In this document: in pieces, positions 12,483 to 24,300 of the stretch
Position numbering within the stretch: position 1 is the stretch's first letter
Layout of the letters: the number at the start of each line of letters is the position of its first letter
Source: Lytechinus variegatus
Taxonomy: Eukaryota; Echinodermata; Echinoidea; Temnopleuroida; Toxopneustidae
Direction: 5' to 3'
DNA: 64,000 nucleotides
Assembly (NCBI RefSeq): GCF_018143015.1
Contig: NC_054746.1
Span: 16,235,532-16,299,531 of the forward strand
Notes under the pieces: generated by a model
What the model was told of the DNA's origin: nothing
Database searches by the model: none
What the model saw: the letters and a program-made list of their open reading frames with translations, nothing else
Made by a program: the position numbers and the translations under genes

Positions 12483-13160
12483 CAAGGGTAGTCCAGGCTG
12501 AAAATGATGTGATTTGATCAGAAAGAGTAAAATCAGACAAACAAAGCACTGAAGATTTCATCAAAAGTTGACAAGGAATAATGTACTTAAATGTATATTT
12601 CAATGACAATTAAAAGTAATGATTTATTTGGGTGATACAGTTTTACTGTACATGTACGTATGTACATTTATGTCCTTATGAATATTTATTATTCAATGAG
12701 TTAGCTGATGATGTCATCTCCCCCACTAGACTTTTTTTAATTTTTATTACAGTACATGTAATTGGAAAATCTTAAAATTCTGTGTATGTAGATGTAGGAT
12801 TGACTGCATGTATTTGACTGCTGATTTAATGTGTAAAGATAATCATTGCTGAAACATGCATGTTTTCTGTCACAAGAAAGACATATTTTTCACATCTTTG
12901 AAGATATGAAAAAGATTGATTACATGTTATACACTATTGGGGGACATGATATCTTCAGCCCACCTGTTGAATATTCATGACTGCATGGACATAATTATGT
13001 ACTGTACATGTATGTATGATCTGATTCTGCTTTAACAAGTTATTGCAAAACCTTAAATTCAATTCATTTTAAAAATCAGATTTCAATGAAATTTACAGCA
13101 TTTAATCATTGAATTCAACTCTTTTTATTTATATTGTATTTCAGTCTTTACTACCCCTTA
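12483..13160. mobile_element. family A MITE, diverged copy
   Basis: Left end aagggtagtccaggctgaaa, right end complement aaggggtagtaaagactgaa. The inside has the family marks: gatttcatcaaaa, a gatgatgtcatctcccc block and, near the right side, a mirrored fcatgac-type block with atatcttcagcccacctg. Same family as 46505-47085 and 50140-50715. Confidence 0.65.
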
Positions 13161-13679
13161 AATTTTGTACGTTAGTATTTGCACAATTACTCAATCACAA
13201 ATCTGTTAATAATATTGATTGTATTTAGTTGTTAGTTTTGTGTAATGTTGAAATGCCAATCATGCCATAGAAAGTGTGCTTTTATATTTATGTTTCTGCT
13301 TAAATTTATTTATCAAAAGTTTTTGTTTCCTTGCTTAGCTCGCAATGTCAATAAGAAATATGAGAAAATGATTATTATTTGTTTATGAGATTATTCTGAA
13401 ATATGCAGTTAGAGCCTTGTATACATGTACATGTGTATTGGATATTAATAATGTGAATACATAAGTATTATTACTAAGATTGTACATGTAGTAGAATGCA
13501 TGTTTTGATAATGCAACTTGCATACATGTATTAGATAGTTGTAAACTTTCCAAGGCAGCAGACTCTTGTAGAAATATGGATTGCTTTCACTCAATAAATT
13601 TTCTTTGTGTGATAGAGAACGATCTCTCTAAATGTTTATGCAGTCAATGATTTTCTTGATATTGTCTGCAATACAGGAT

Positions 13680-13692
13680 TACCCCCCCCCCC
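13680..13692. repeat. C homopolymer
   Basis: A run of about 13 C. The surrounding 13161-14050 shows no gene. Confidence 0.8.
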
Positions 13693-14051
13693 CATTCTGG
13701 CCAAAAAGGAAACCATTTTCAGGATGTAATTCATCTGAATCAAGAACTACACTGTATTCATATTAAAATGTTTAAAATCTCATCTTCATCATTTGAGACC
13801 AAATAAAGATAGAGGCCTGACAAAATCAATTTTTGCAGAAACTCACATTTGAGTCTGCGTCCTTTTACAGATACTCATACAGTGGGGCAAAAAATGACAC
13901 AGAGCAAAAGAAATGCTAATGAGTAATGAACCATCCGTTTTTGATGCAAGGTACCAGATTTTGTCTGTGCAACCTGACTTTGACAAATTTTCTACCTCTT
14001 CTTCCCCATTGATATGTATGGTTTGAATATCATACTAAATACATGTTAAAT

Positions 14052-14450
14052 TGCCATTTTGTCCACTCACCACAGTGACCACACGGTCTACCTTCATTTA
14101 GTCTAATGTCATTCCGTCAATCAACATTTTTCTGACAACCATTTGTTCCAAATCATCACTTCGTCTAATCACCAGTTCGTCTATGACCATTTCGTCTGTC
14201 GTCTCACAAACAGTTGGTCTAATATTCTTTTTTTTTCATTCATTTTGCCCATTGAACACTTAGTCTGATTAGACCAAATGGTATATGGACTAAATGGCTA
14301 TTGGACCAACTGGTTGTTAGACGAAATGGTGAGTTGGGGAAATGGCAATTAGACCATGTGGATATTGGACAAACTGATGGTAGACCAAATGATAGACGAG
14401 TTAGAAATTGGACAAATTGACATTGGACCAAATGAAAATGGACCCTATTA
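14052..14450. repeat. foldback of degenerate 20-25 bp units
   Basis: The left half repeats units like catttcgtctaat and accagttcgtctatgacc; the right half holds their complements (gacgaaatggtga, ggaccaactggttgttagac, ggacaaattgacattggacc). The whole forms an imperfect palindrome made of many short tandem units. No coding capacity. Confidence 0.7.
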
Positions 14451-15177
14451 CACATACAACTATAAATATGTATCAAAATAAAAACAACTTCAGCTTCTGA
14501 TGATGTAAATGATATATTATGAATTGTGATATTCCCATCCCATTCAAGAAAAAAACACTTTGGTTTCTTTTTTCTGGGACACTATAAAGAATACAATACA
14601 AACAAGTGTACTAAGTCCCTTTATTTCAGTCGATAATCTAAAATCATTTGACAGCAACGTTCAATTTAAGCAAACTGGATGAATGGGTGACAGAAAAGGA
14701 TGTTTAAAAAAAATCTATAAAATGAGGAAGCAATTAGAGAATGGAATGAGAAGCAAGATCTGAATAAATCCTGCATCTAAGAGAGGAGATTGGAGAGGAT
14801 TGGATTGTCTATGAAAAAAAAGAAGGGCAAAGGAAAATGGTGACGAGGGCTGAGGCATGGAAATAATTAGTGGATTATGAAACGGGATATGATTCCCCAA
14901 ACAAAAATAGATTTGAGGAAGGGGACTGAATACCAGATTTTATCTTTTCTGTAAAGAGGAAGGGATTGTATGTGTGTGTGTGAGGGGGGGGGGGTGTATG
15001 AGAAAGGAGGGGGCATAATGTATTCTGGATACTTGGATATACATGTATGTAACTACACATGTAAATCATGTTTGGGTTTTTTTTTAATCAGCAAAGTAAT
15101 GCATGTTGAGTAGAATATGCATATCTACAAATTATACTTTTACCATCTTCTAAACATTGTAGGTCCTACAGACAGAT

Positions 15178-15402
15178 CGGGGCCCTGTCTTACAAAGAGT
15201 TACTGTTGATCCAATCAACCTCAATTTTGTGCAATGTCCTTTGAAATATCGAGCATACTGAATTTTCACAAAAACAGTGAACGAATATGTATCATATCCA
15301 GAAAATATTTGGAACAAACATGTATTTTAGATGTTGACGTAGCTGGCTTTTCATAGTTGTGGTTGATTGGATCAATCATAACTCTTTGTAAGATGGGGCT
15401 CT
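15178..15402. mobile_element. 225-bp MITE
   Basis: Inverted ends of about 40 bp: the left end contains ccctgtcttacaaagagtta and gatccaatcaacc; the right end has the complement of cccatcttacaaagagttat and gatccaatcaacc. Superfamily not assigned. Confidence 0.75.
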
Positions 15403-16167
15403 GGTGGTTATATACTATCTGTATACATACATGGACCTGTAAGTTATAAATAGCAAGGTGGAAAAATCTGAGGATGAAGATGACAAAAAGACATGGTTTA
15501 AGGTTTTAAATGATGCAATCCATGAAACGGGGAAGGCATCTAGAGAGAGAAATAGAATGAGAAATGGATGGAAGTCAAGTTGGGAGATTATGGGAAAAAA
15601 GAGAAGAGAGACAGACAGAGAGAGGAGGGAAGGGTGGTGAATATGAGTCGCAAATTCATTGATCATTGCATATTATAACAGAGCCATGAGATGGACAGCT
15701 CGCTTCATGAATAAGCCTCTCACGGTCTTCTTAATAGATGAGTCATTATTACCAGGAAATGCTTCAATCATCTACACACTAAAAATAACTCGCCATTTCA
15801 CCAGTTTGCCTGATTTTTTTTTCTACGTGCAGCCGGACAAATCATCAATTTATACCAAACTAAAGGATGATTAAGAAATTTGCAAAGTGACGAATGGTGA
15901 CGAATGGTTGTGTGCACTCTCACTGTGCAAATACATTGGAAAAATTGTTAGAAAATGGCATCTCACAATTCTGCATTCCATATGTTGCAGATTTTGTTTC
16001 CTCCAAATTGCCCTAAAGTGAAATGCTACCCGCTCATTAAATGATATATGTGTGATTATAATCCAATGGGGATTTCTGTAAGTATAAGAATGACTGTTTT
16101 AATCTGGGATAAATAAGGGGGGGTATACAGAATATAAAAAATTGCTAACTTACGTTTTGTAGGTTAG

Positions 16168-16550
16168 CCAGTTAATGTGTTCAGTCTTTCATTTACAGAT
16201 TTGTATTAAAACCATTTACATAATCTAAATCAATTGATAGGAGAGCTATTAGCCTATCACTAATGATGAATCAAATATGGACATTCTTGTGTCATGTGCA
16301 ATGACCAATTAAAAGTTTGTACATTTTGGTTTTGAGATAATAGTGGGTGTATGTGGAAGGGTAAAATTTGAGGCCTGTTCATCTTAATTAAAAACATTAT
16401 TTTCTTACTGTTTTTTTTAATACAGGAACAGATATCATTGTAGTGGTACATCTATTAAAGGGGTAACCAGTTAATATGTTCAGTTGGTCATTTACTGAAT
16501 TGAACTAACACCCTTCTCCCTTCACATTCTAAATCGATTGATAGGAGAGC
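16168..16550. repeat. direct duplication of a 90-bp segment
   Basis: The segment from ttagccagttaatgtgttca to ctaaatcaattgataggaga (from 16168) recurs diverged from about 16467 (accagttaatatgttcagtt to aaatcgattgataggagagc). The spacing is about 300 bp. Confidence 0.65.
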
Positions 16551-16700
16551 CCGGGGGCCACTTCCATTGACGAGTGGATACCATGCGTGACCATGGGGTC
16601 TCGAAAAGCACCCTAAACACGTATTTTCCATATTCTGAAAATGCACCACTTAGTATTAGCGTGTGAAACCCTACCCTTAACATTTATTGGCAACAAAACA
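16551..16700. repeat. repeat fragment with ggggtctcgaaaagcaccct
   Basis: A block less AT-rich than its neighbours, starting cccgggggccacttccattg. Its composition and sharp left edge at the end of the 16467 duplicate suggest a fragment of a dispersed repeat. No family is assigned. Confidence 0.35.
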
Positions 16701-16735
16701 ATACTCTTGCCAAGTATTCCCTGAATATGATTTTA

Positions 16736-17245
16736 ACAGATAAAGAAAAATCAACAAGACAAAACATGGCAAATCTGATCTAAAGTGGACAAGGAATAAA
16801 CAAAGTTAAATTTTAAGAATTTGCATTACCGGTATATTTTGGTGAAATAGTAATGTTAATCTTCATGAATATCCAATGAGCAACTGATGTCATATCCCCA
16901 CTTGTTCAATTATATTTTATTACATAAAATGTTTATTGATTTTTTCCCCTCCAAGAACTAAAAAAATAATGCATTTGGATATTGATTGCTGCACTTTATT
17001 TTATCACAAGGGAGATATATCGCTCACACATGTATGAAAATATGAAATAATTTTGATTTATAGAAAAAAGGAAAGTGGGGATGTGAAATCAGTCCACTTA
17101 ATTAGTATTCATGACGACCTACTTATAACTGTTATATTGATATACCTTAAAATTTATAAATATATTTTTATCAGATTATGATGAAATTTTCAGCATTTTG
17201 CTTGGTGAATTTTACTTTATTGAGATATACTTTTTCGGCAAGAGC
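16736..17245. mobile_element. family A MITE, truncated copy
   Basis: Shares with family A the gatgtcatatccccacttgt block, the gggagatatatcgctcacac segment, the mirrored ggaaagtggggatgtgaaat block and gatgaaattttcagcatttt. The terminal repeats are eroded. Confidence 0.55.
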
Positions 17246-17560
17246 ACCCCTTCTCTGAAATGAAAAAGAAAAAATAAGATAGGAAAGGGATTCAAGGAAA
17301 ATCAAGAGCAGGATGAAACTACCTAAGAACAAAAATCAAAATCTGCTTTAAGACAGAGGGAAAGCTACCAAAGGCATCTGGATTAACACAGATTAGATAG
17401 ACTTCCTTGTATAACTACCACCTGGTCTGATTAGTTTGTTTCGCAAACCCCTCACTGGAGGAAAGTGGTCTGAATTTGCAAGCTAAAGTTCCCTGGCTAT
17501 GACTTGTGCACAGGCCATTTTCCAGCAAGTTGTAGTCTGATGTGGAGACCCACTTGTTGG

Positions 17561-17995
17561 GTCACAGCATGGACCTATATGGCCCGAATTCACAAAGGTG
17601 GTTTTGAAAACCCACGGTTGAGTCCATGGTTTATGCAGATTTCCTGTATAAATTACGCTTACTTTATCGTGTATACGTATAAAAACATTCCAATGCTGAT
17701 GCACGCTTATGTCACAGTGCGCCAACTTTTTGACGCCCGTTACCATGGTTAGATACGCTATTTTATTTATGAGTCCACTGTTTGAAGAGTGGACTTGTAA
17801 ATTAAATAGCATGGATAACCACGGCAAAAGGCATCACTTTGGCGCACTGTGGCAAAAGCGTGCATCAGAATTGGACATTTTTCATCATACGCTGTAAAAT
17901 AAGCATATACAGGAAATCTGCATAAACCATGGACTCAACCGTGGGTTTTCAAAACCACCTTTGTGAATTCGGGCCATATAGGTCCATGGTCACAG
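17561..17995. mobile_element. complete foldback MITE with 7-bp target duplication
   Basis: The element (17568-17988) starts catggacctatatggcccga and ends with its reverse complement. The arms pair for about 80 bp (including ccacggttgagtccatggtt and the cagatttcctgtat region), then less perfectly to the centre. It is flanked by gtcacag at 17561-17567 and 17989-17995. Reading the right edge one base earlier gives 8 bp, which would suit the hAT superfamily. No coding capacity; the short frames crossing it are artefacts. Confidence 0.88.
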
Positions 17996-20900
17996 TTTCA
18001 ATCAGGGTTGCAGACTATGGTCTAATCCCATTTTACACTTAGTGAAAGACAATCTGAGAATTGACTAAAAGTCTTCATACATCGTGCAAGAAAGGAGCAG
18101 AGTAAAAGAAAAATATGTTCAGACATTAGATTAAAAAGTTCAAAATTGCAAATTTATCAAATTAAAAAGGTTCATTTTGATATTACATGTACGAGTTTGC
18201 TAAATGTTTCTTTTTGAGTGTTTCCATGCTACTTTGAAAAAATCTCATTCTGTGCTTTTCAACTCTTCACACAGATGATTGATTTGCATTTGGGGTCATC
18301 TTGCAAAAGTCTTGAACCTTTGCAACATTTACCACACCAATAAGACTTTAGTGAAAATAAACTTTCCAATGGAATTGGCAGTTTGGCACCAAACCTTACC
18401 TCTTCAGATTACCGGTAATATTTTTGTACCCAACTTATATTTTAACCCTGATAGATCAACCCATATTATTACCATGATGAAGAGTTTATAAGTCCTTCAA
18501 CAAATAAGTCCCTGGAGCCAATTTCGCTATGTAACATAATACTGATATGGTTTACTATATTTCTGTCTTAGAGAGATGAAATATGAAACAATTTGAGGAT
18601 GAAATATAAATATACAAAGCAAAAATAATAATTAGTCATAAGATAGAAACTGTGTACTATCCGATGGCTCAGTGCCAGCTTCTCGGTGGGAAACAAACAA
18701 CAACCATTCAAGGAAGTATTTTGTCATGATCATCATACATTTATTGCATTATCATCTGCAAATATCAAAATAGATATATTTCTTCATTTATTCATAACAA
18801 ACAAAGTCTGAATTCATGGAAATAGAATACATGGGATTTTTTTTAGACAGACAATACAGAACAAATGTAACTCATAGCTATAACATTCATGGGATCTTCA
18901 GTCCCAGATTACTTATCTTGAGCACAAAAGAAACCATTTTTTCATTTTAAAGATTCGCACCTGCAACAACTGCTTTTGTTATTACCCTTCTGGAGCAAAT
19001 GATGAAGTCTTAAAATTCATAGCAAAAAATGAAAAAAGACCTGTAAGGGTTTTTTAAATATGATTTATGTATCTTAGTGCAGGATCAATTTTTAATTCAA
19101 AATGTCACCCCAATCATCATAATATGATTAACAAAATACAGATCGAACAGTAGCTATAGACTATATAAACAACTCTAAAATTTCAGATAAATGGCAAAGA
19201 GTAAACGAACCAACCCTCTTTTCCCAGATTTGTTTGCAGAATCCCGATTCTCCTCCTACCTCACCAGGGAATTGAATAAAAAATGAAAATACATGTAAGA
19301 TCTCCAGCTTTGAGCCGATGTAATTGTGTATTGTCTGTGGGATGCATTTCAATCTAAAATCTAAGTAAATGACATCACGGGGGAAATGAGGGATTTCCCC
19401 TTCAATCTCCCTATTTGAGAGAACAAATCAAGAAAGCAGAAATGCGTCTAGAATAACAGCTCTGATGTCTCTACCCCAGAGGGGGAGAACTACAGACAAT
19501 ATGGATACCAAACATGAATACCAAGAATTTCCAGCACTCAAAACAGATATCATGTATATGTCTTTAAATTTCACCAACATTCAAACCAACAACAAAATTT
19601 GTTCCATTGTGCATGCATCATAATGATTTTTTCTCTCTGTATTTTCATCCTCTTGATGGAGAGTAATCAATTTTCGATGGGATTTGTGTCTTATTTCCTC
19701 CTCTAATCTCTTCAATGATATTGCCAATGGCATTGCCTATTCATGTTTCAAGGAACTTGGCAGAGAGATTTGAATTTAAATAAATTTAAACTCAGGTCCT
19801 GGATGCACGCTTGAGATTAGTTGAAAATCAAGTTGCATTTAATTGCAACTGTTTCTACAACACAAAATTGAACAGGTTGAAGTCATCAAAAATATAACTT
19901 CTTTCCCATGCCTACAATAACGGTCAACTATGCTAATACACTTTATGCGAGTTTGCAAAGGAAATCATTTTCAATATTCCATGACGTGCTATGAATTTCC
20001 AGAACAGAAACTACACACATTCTTCTCTACATGGTTATTTACATGACAACCACCTTGATTATTATCCAGAGTTAGATGTTAGAGTCTGAGTGACGTCTAG
20101 GTGCAAGCATGCAGAACTGGTGCGAGACTTACTTTGCAAAACATCAGAGCAATCTCTTAAATAAATAATTTTCCATGACTTAAAAAGAAGAAATCAACTA
20201 CTTCCCTCACATTTGCTGACTTTGTTGTTTCTGCAAAAATGAATTATCTCATTTCCTGAACAGCCATGACTTTCTTATGATCACCTGACCTGAATTCCTG
20301 TATATATATTAATCATCTTTACATATTTTTTAAGATTATTTCAGCAGATTTTGAAACAATTGCTACAGGGATACTCAATCAAAAAAGGCCCTATTCTAGG
20401 GAATTAGGAAAGAAAATGATCAATATGAAAATCATTTCTAAAGATAAGGTTATAAATGCTATATTTAATATATGAAAATAAAAAGAAGCATTCTTAAAAT
20501 GTGTTTTAAAGCTTCACATAAGCTGTCTTTGAATTCATACAAGGCATATAAACTTTTAATGACACAATCTATTTAGAAATGATGATTCAATACCAACAAA
20601 CCATACAGCCAAATGCATCTGCATGATACATATAGCTTACAATACTGGAATCCCATAATTTGGACTGATCATGATTTTACTGGAAATACAATACACTAAA
20701 ATATTCAAATGGATTGATGAATTTCACTTATTCATTACCATAACTTTATTTTCAAACCCTTTTACAATTTTCTTCAATTCAGTAACAGCCCAATCAGTCA
20801 TCTTGAAACAAGAGTTCATTTGCATTACACAAATGACACACCATCACCACATGTGGCATTTAAAATAAAAACAATCAAATTGGGAATTGACACAAATCAC

Positions 20901-21118
20901 TAATAATGACCGACCCCTTAATAACCTCAGTTGTACAAAAATATAGGCAGCACACATGATTGTGTAGAAAGAAAAGTACTATGTATACCCCAACTGTACA
21001 TGAACCAGCCACAATTGGTTCACATGATATGTGAGGACTTAGCCTCTACCGGCAGATAAAATAGAGGAAGGTTGAACCATATAGGAATCTCAACATGATA
21101 TGCCAATACCACGTTTGT
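17996..21118. other. intergenic DNA and ALDH6A1 3' flank
   Basis: No further coding sequence is seen. A minus-strand AATAAA (TTTATT at 20745-20750) lies about 370 bp past the ALDH6A1 stop and is one candidate poly(A) signal. Confidence 0.5.
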
Positions 21119-21319
21119 TTACTTGAGGACTGGCATAGCAACGGCAGCCCTGGAGTGAGTCACGTCTTCTGACCTCCAAAGCTGGGTGACCGTCTTGACC
21201 TGGGTGTAAAACTGGAGACCTTGTTTGCCATAGAAGTTGGTGTCTCCCTTGAAGGAGCCTCGGGATCCAGTGAAGGAGAACATGGGGAGGGGCACAGGGA
21301 TTGGTACATTCACACCGAC
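21119..21319 (-). CDS. ALDH6A1: ALDH6A1 coding exon 13 and stop
   Basis: 66 codons plus TAA, from [20 protein letters not shown] to [24 protein letters not shown] is strongly conserved in the family. Confidence 0.97.
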   Translation of the reverse strand, partial: VGVNVPIPVPLPMFSFTGSRGSFKGDTNFYGKQGLQFYTQVKTVTQLWRSEDVTHSRAAVAMPVLK

Positions 21320-24300
21320 CTAGAAACCAAAAGAAAATAATTCTTGGTTCATTTCAGGTCAGATTTAGGAAAAAGGATCAAAGATCTAACTACAGGAAGA
21401 GTGTTGCATAAAGAGTGAAGTGTGATTTCATACAATAACATACAAAAGAAAAGGTGAGTGAATGACATCATCAGTTGCCTCATTTGCATACATGTATGTA
21501 AATAATATTGTGACATAGAGCGATATTTCAAAACATCGTAACTCTCTTATTTGACATCAGACTTTGATATTTTCAGCAATGGGATGCAATCTACAAGGCT
21601 GTATGGTTAATTTTTACCAAATCATATTTTTCTAATATGAATTAATTATGCTAAATTATGTTAATTCACTGGAGGGTATTCATTTGTCTCGCAATCTACT
21701 ATGGTCAACAAGGAAATTCGTGATCACTCTCGCAAAAAGTGTTCACTGGCTTTCTAGGAAATTCGTGATCACTCTCGCAAAAAGTGTTCACTAGCTTACA
21801 AGTTCATGAGCTTTCGAGTGCCGCTGCAACTCTTTATCAAGTGACGAAAATTGTCCGATATCGTACTCTATTTATACTAATCTCCAAGACCGTACGCACA
21901 AACGCAGGATTAAGGAGGCTATTAGTATACGTCTTTGTCCTAACAACTTCAACAGAGACAGCGGGATCGACATCCCCGATTTCTGAATGCGAACCATCCG
22001 ACAGCACAATAACCCCCCTTACCTGACAGTACACGCTGACCCGATCGTTCCCGGCCCCGATCGAGGGACCGCTCAGCTAGTCAACCCCCGCCCACGAGAA
22101 ACTAGCGAGCCCGCCAATTTTGGTCTCATTTGCATATTGCAGACCCACGGCGTATTTGCATATACCCCCGGCTTATTTGCATAACTCCTGACCAATCAAA
22201 CAACGGATCAGTGCCCACCTATTGTCCTCGCGTTTGTGCGTACGGTCTTGGAGATTAGTATAAATAGAGTACGATATCGGACAATTTTCGTCACTTGATA
22301 AAGAGTTACAGCCGCACTCGAAAGCTCGTGAACTTGTAAGCTAGTGAACACTTTTTGCGAGAGTGATCACGAATTTCCTAGAAAGCCAGTGAACACTTTT
22401 TGAGAGAGTGATCACAAATTTCCTTGTTGACCATAGTAGATTGCGAGACAAATGAATACCCTCTAGCGATTATTTCAATCCGCAATAATGAACCTATTTA
22501 GTATGTTAATTCATGCGTTAATTATGCTAAATTATGCGTAAATCATACTCTTTGCTCTAATTCACTACTAAAAGCTCATAGAGTGCTAATTTTTGGTGTA
22601 AATATTTTCATACCATTGTTAACAATTACAAATGAAAAAAATCCTGGTTTGGAAATGAATTTCTTGGGCATGGTGCATAAACCTTTTTACCTGAGAAAAC
22701 TCTGGTTAAAACTGAAAAACTAAGGTTAGTCTGATTTCTGCCATTGACTTTAACATAGGGCAAAACTCTAGCAAAAACAACCCGAGTTTTCTCAGGTAAA
22801 AATTTTATGCAACGAGCCCCTTAAGCATTTCATTGTTCTATGAATTTATGTATTTCTTTGTTTTCCAACTTTTTGTTTTTCTTCTTTTTTTCCACAAAAT
22901 TTATAGAAGAACCTTTTAGAAGCATAATGATTATGCTAAAAATCAATTAATTTCAGCTGATAAAAGTAAAAATAATCATATCTTTACAAATAAGGTGAGA
23001 AAATTCAATTTACATTGACTTTGTACACAAAATCACCTTTTGGAGCAATTCAGGTCTGACACGCACTTAGTAATGTTGCGTAATTTTTGAACCGCATACC
23101 TGGGCATTGTAAATTTGGTCTCAAAAGATGCACAAGACTTCAAAGTAAAAAGTCGGTGAATGGCGAGGTCGAAAATTTTCAGTGGTATGGTCATGGAAAA
23201 TGTCGAGGGGGGGGGTCGATTCAACCCCCCCCAGCTTTAGGGTTAAGCAAGGTGATTTTTTTTAGCTCATCTGTCACTTAATTGCTGTGATAATTATGAC
23301 TACAGTCATCAGAGTCTATATGGACACTTAACAATAATGTAGACTGTGGAGAAATAGTAATAATAATATAGGGTATTTATATTGCGCACATATCCACCTT
23401 GTTAGGTCCTCAAGGCGCTCCTACATTACCCGGCTAAGCTAGGCGTTCATAGCGCACACAGCTTTTTTAAGGAATTACTTTTTATAATCACTTTTTACTT
23501 ATTGTAAACCATGTAATGATGCTTATAAAATAAAATTGAAGATAGGCCTTCTCACCTGACCAACATCAATCAGTTCTGTGTAAGTCCTGGCAGTCGCTCC
23601 GTTGGTTGTGAAGATGGCAGTTCCGTTACCGTATGGGTTGCTGTTGACAAGTTCAATAGCTTCATCTAGTGTATCTACATTGACCACAACCAATACAGGT
23701 CCAAAGATCTCTTCCTTGTAGCAAGTCATATCAGTCTATTATCAAAGAAAACATGGAACTCTTGTAACCAGAGGGTCCTGGGTTCAAATCTTACACTAGA
23801 CATTAATATCCTTCAAAAAAATATTAATGCATACTGCACTGCACTCAGGAGGTTTAGGCCCCCCCCCCCCAAAAAAAAAATACAACGAATGCAATTTTTT
23901 CAAATATTGGGTCTATCATTCAGTCATTTTTTCTTCCATACATACACCAACACACCCAAACTACAAAAATAAAATCTTAAACACTGTAATTATTTCTAAA
24001 GGCTACACCACTGAGAGTATTTGAAGGCTCCAACTTTTACTAGCAAAAGTTTTTAAAAAGTCACCTTCCTAACCAGTTCAGAAAACCATCTCGCGATGTA
24101 ATTTTGAAGATCGCTTTGTCTCGTTAAACTGGTTTTAGCGTGAGGACACAATCGTTCTTCGCACATTTCATGCATGCCACTCTGCACACTGTACGTGGAA
24201 TGCCTACGCTGCGGTTTCAAATTTCACATGAAAAATGTCACCCCACTGAGGATGCTCCCATAGCAACAAGACCGCTTTACATGAAGTGGTTTTGAAAACC

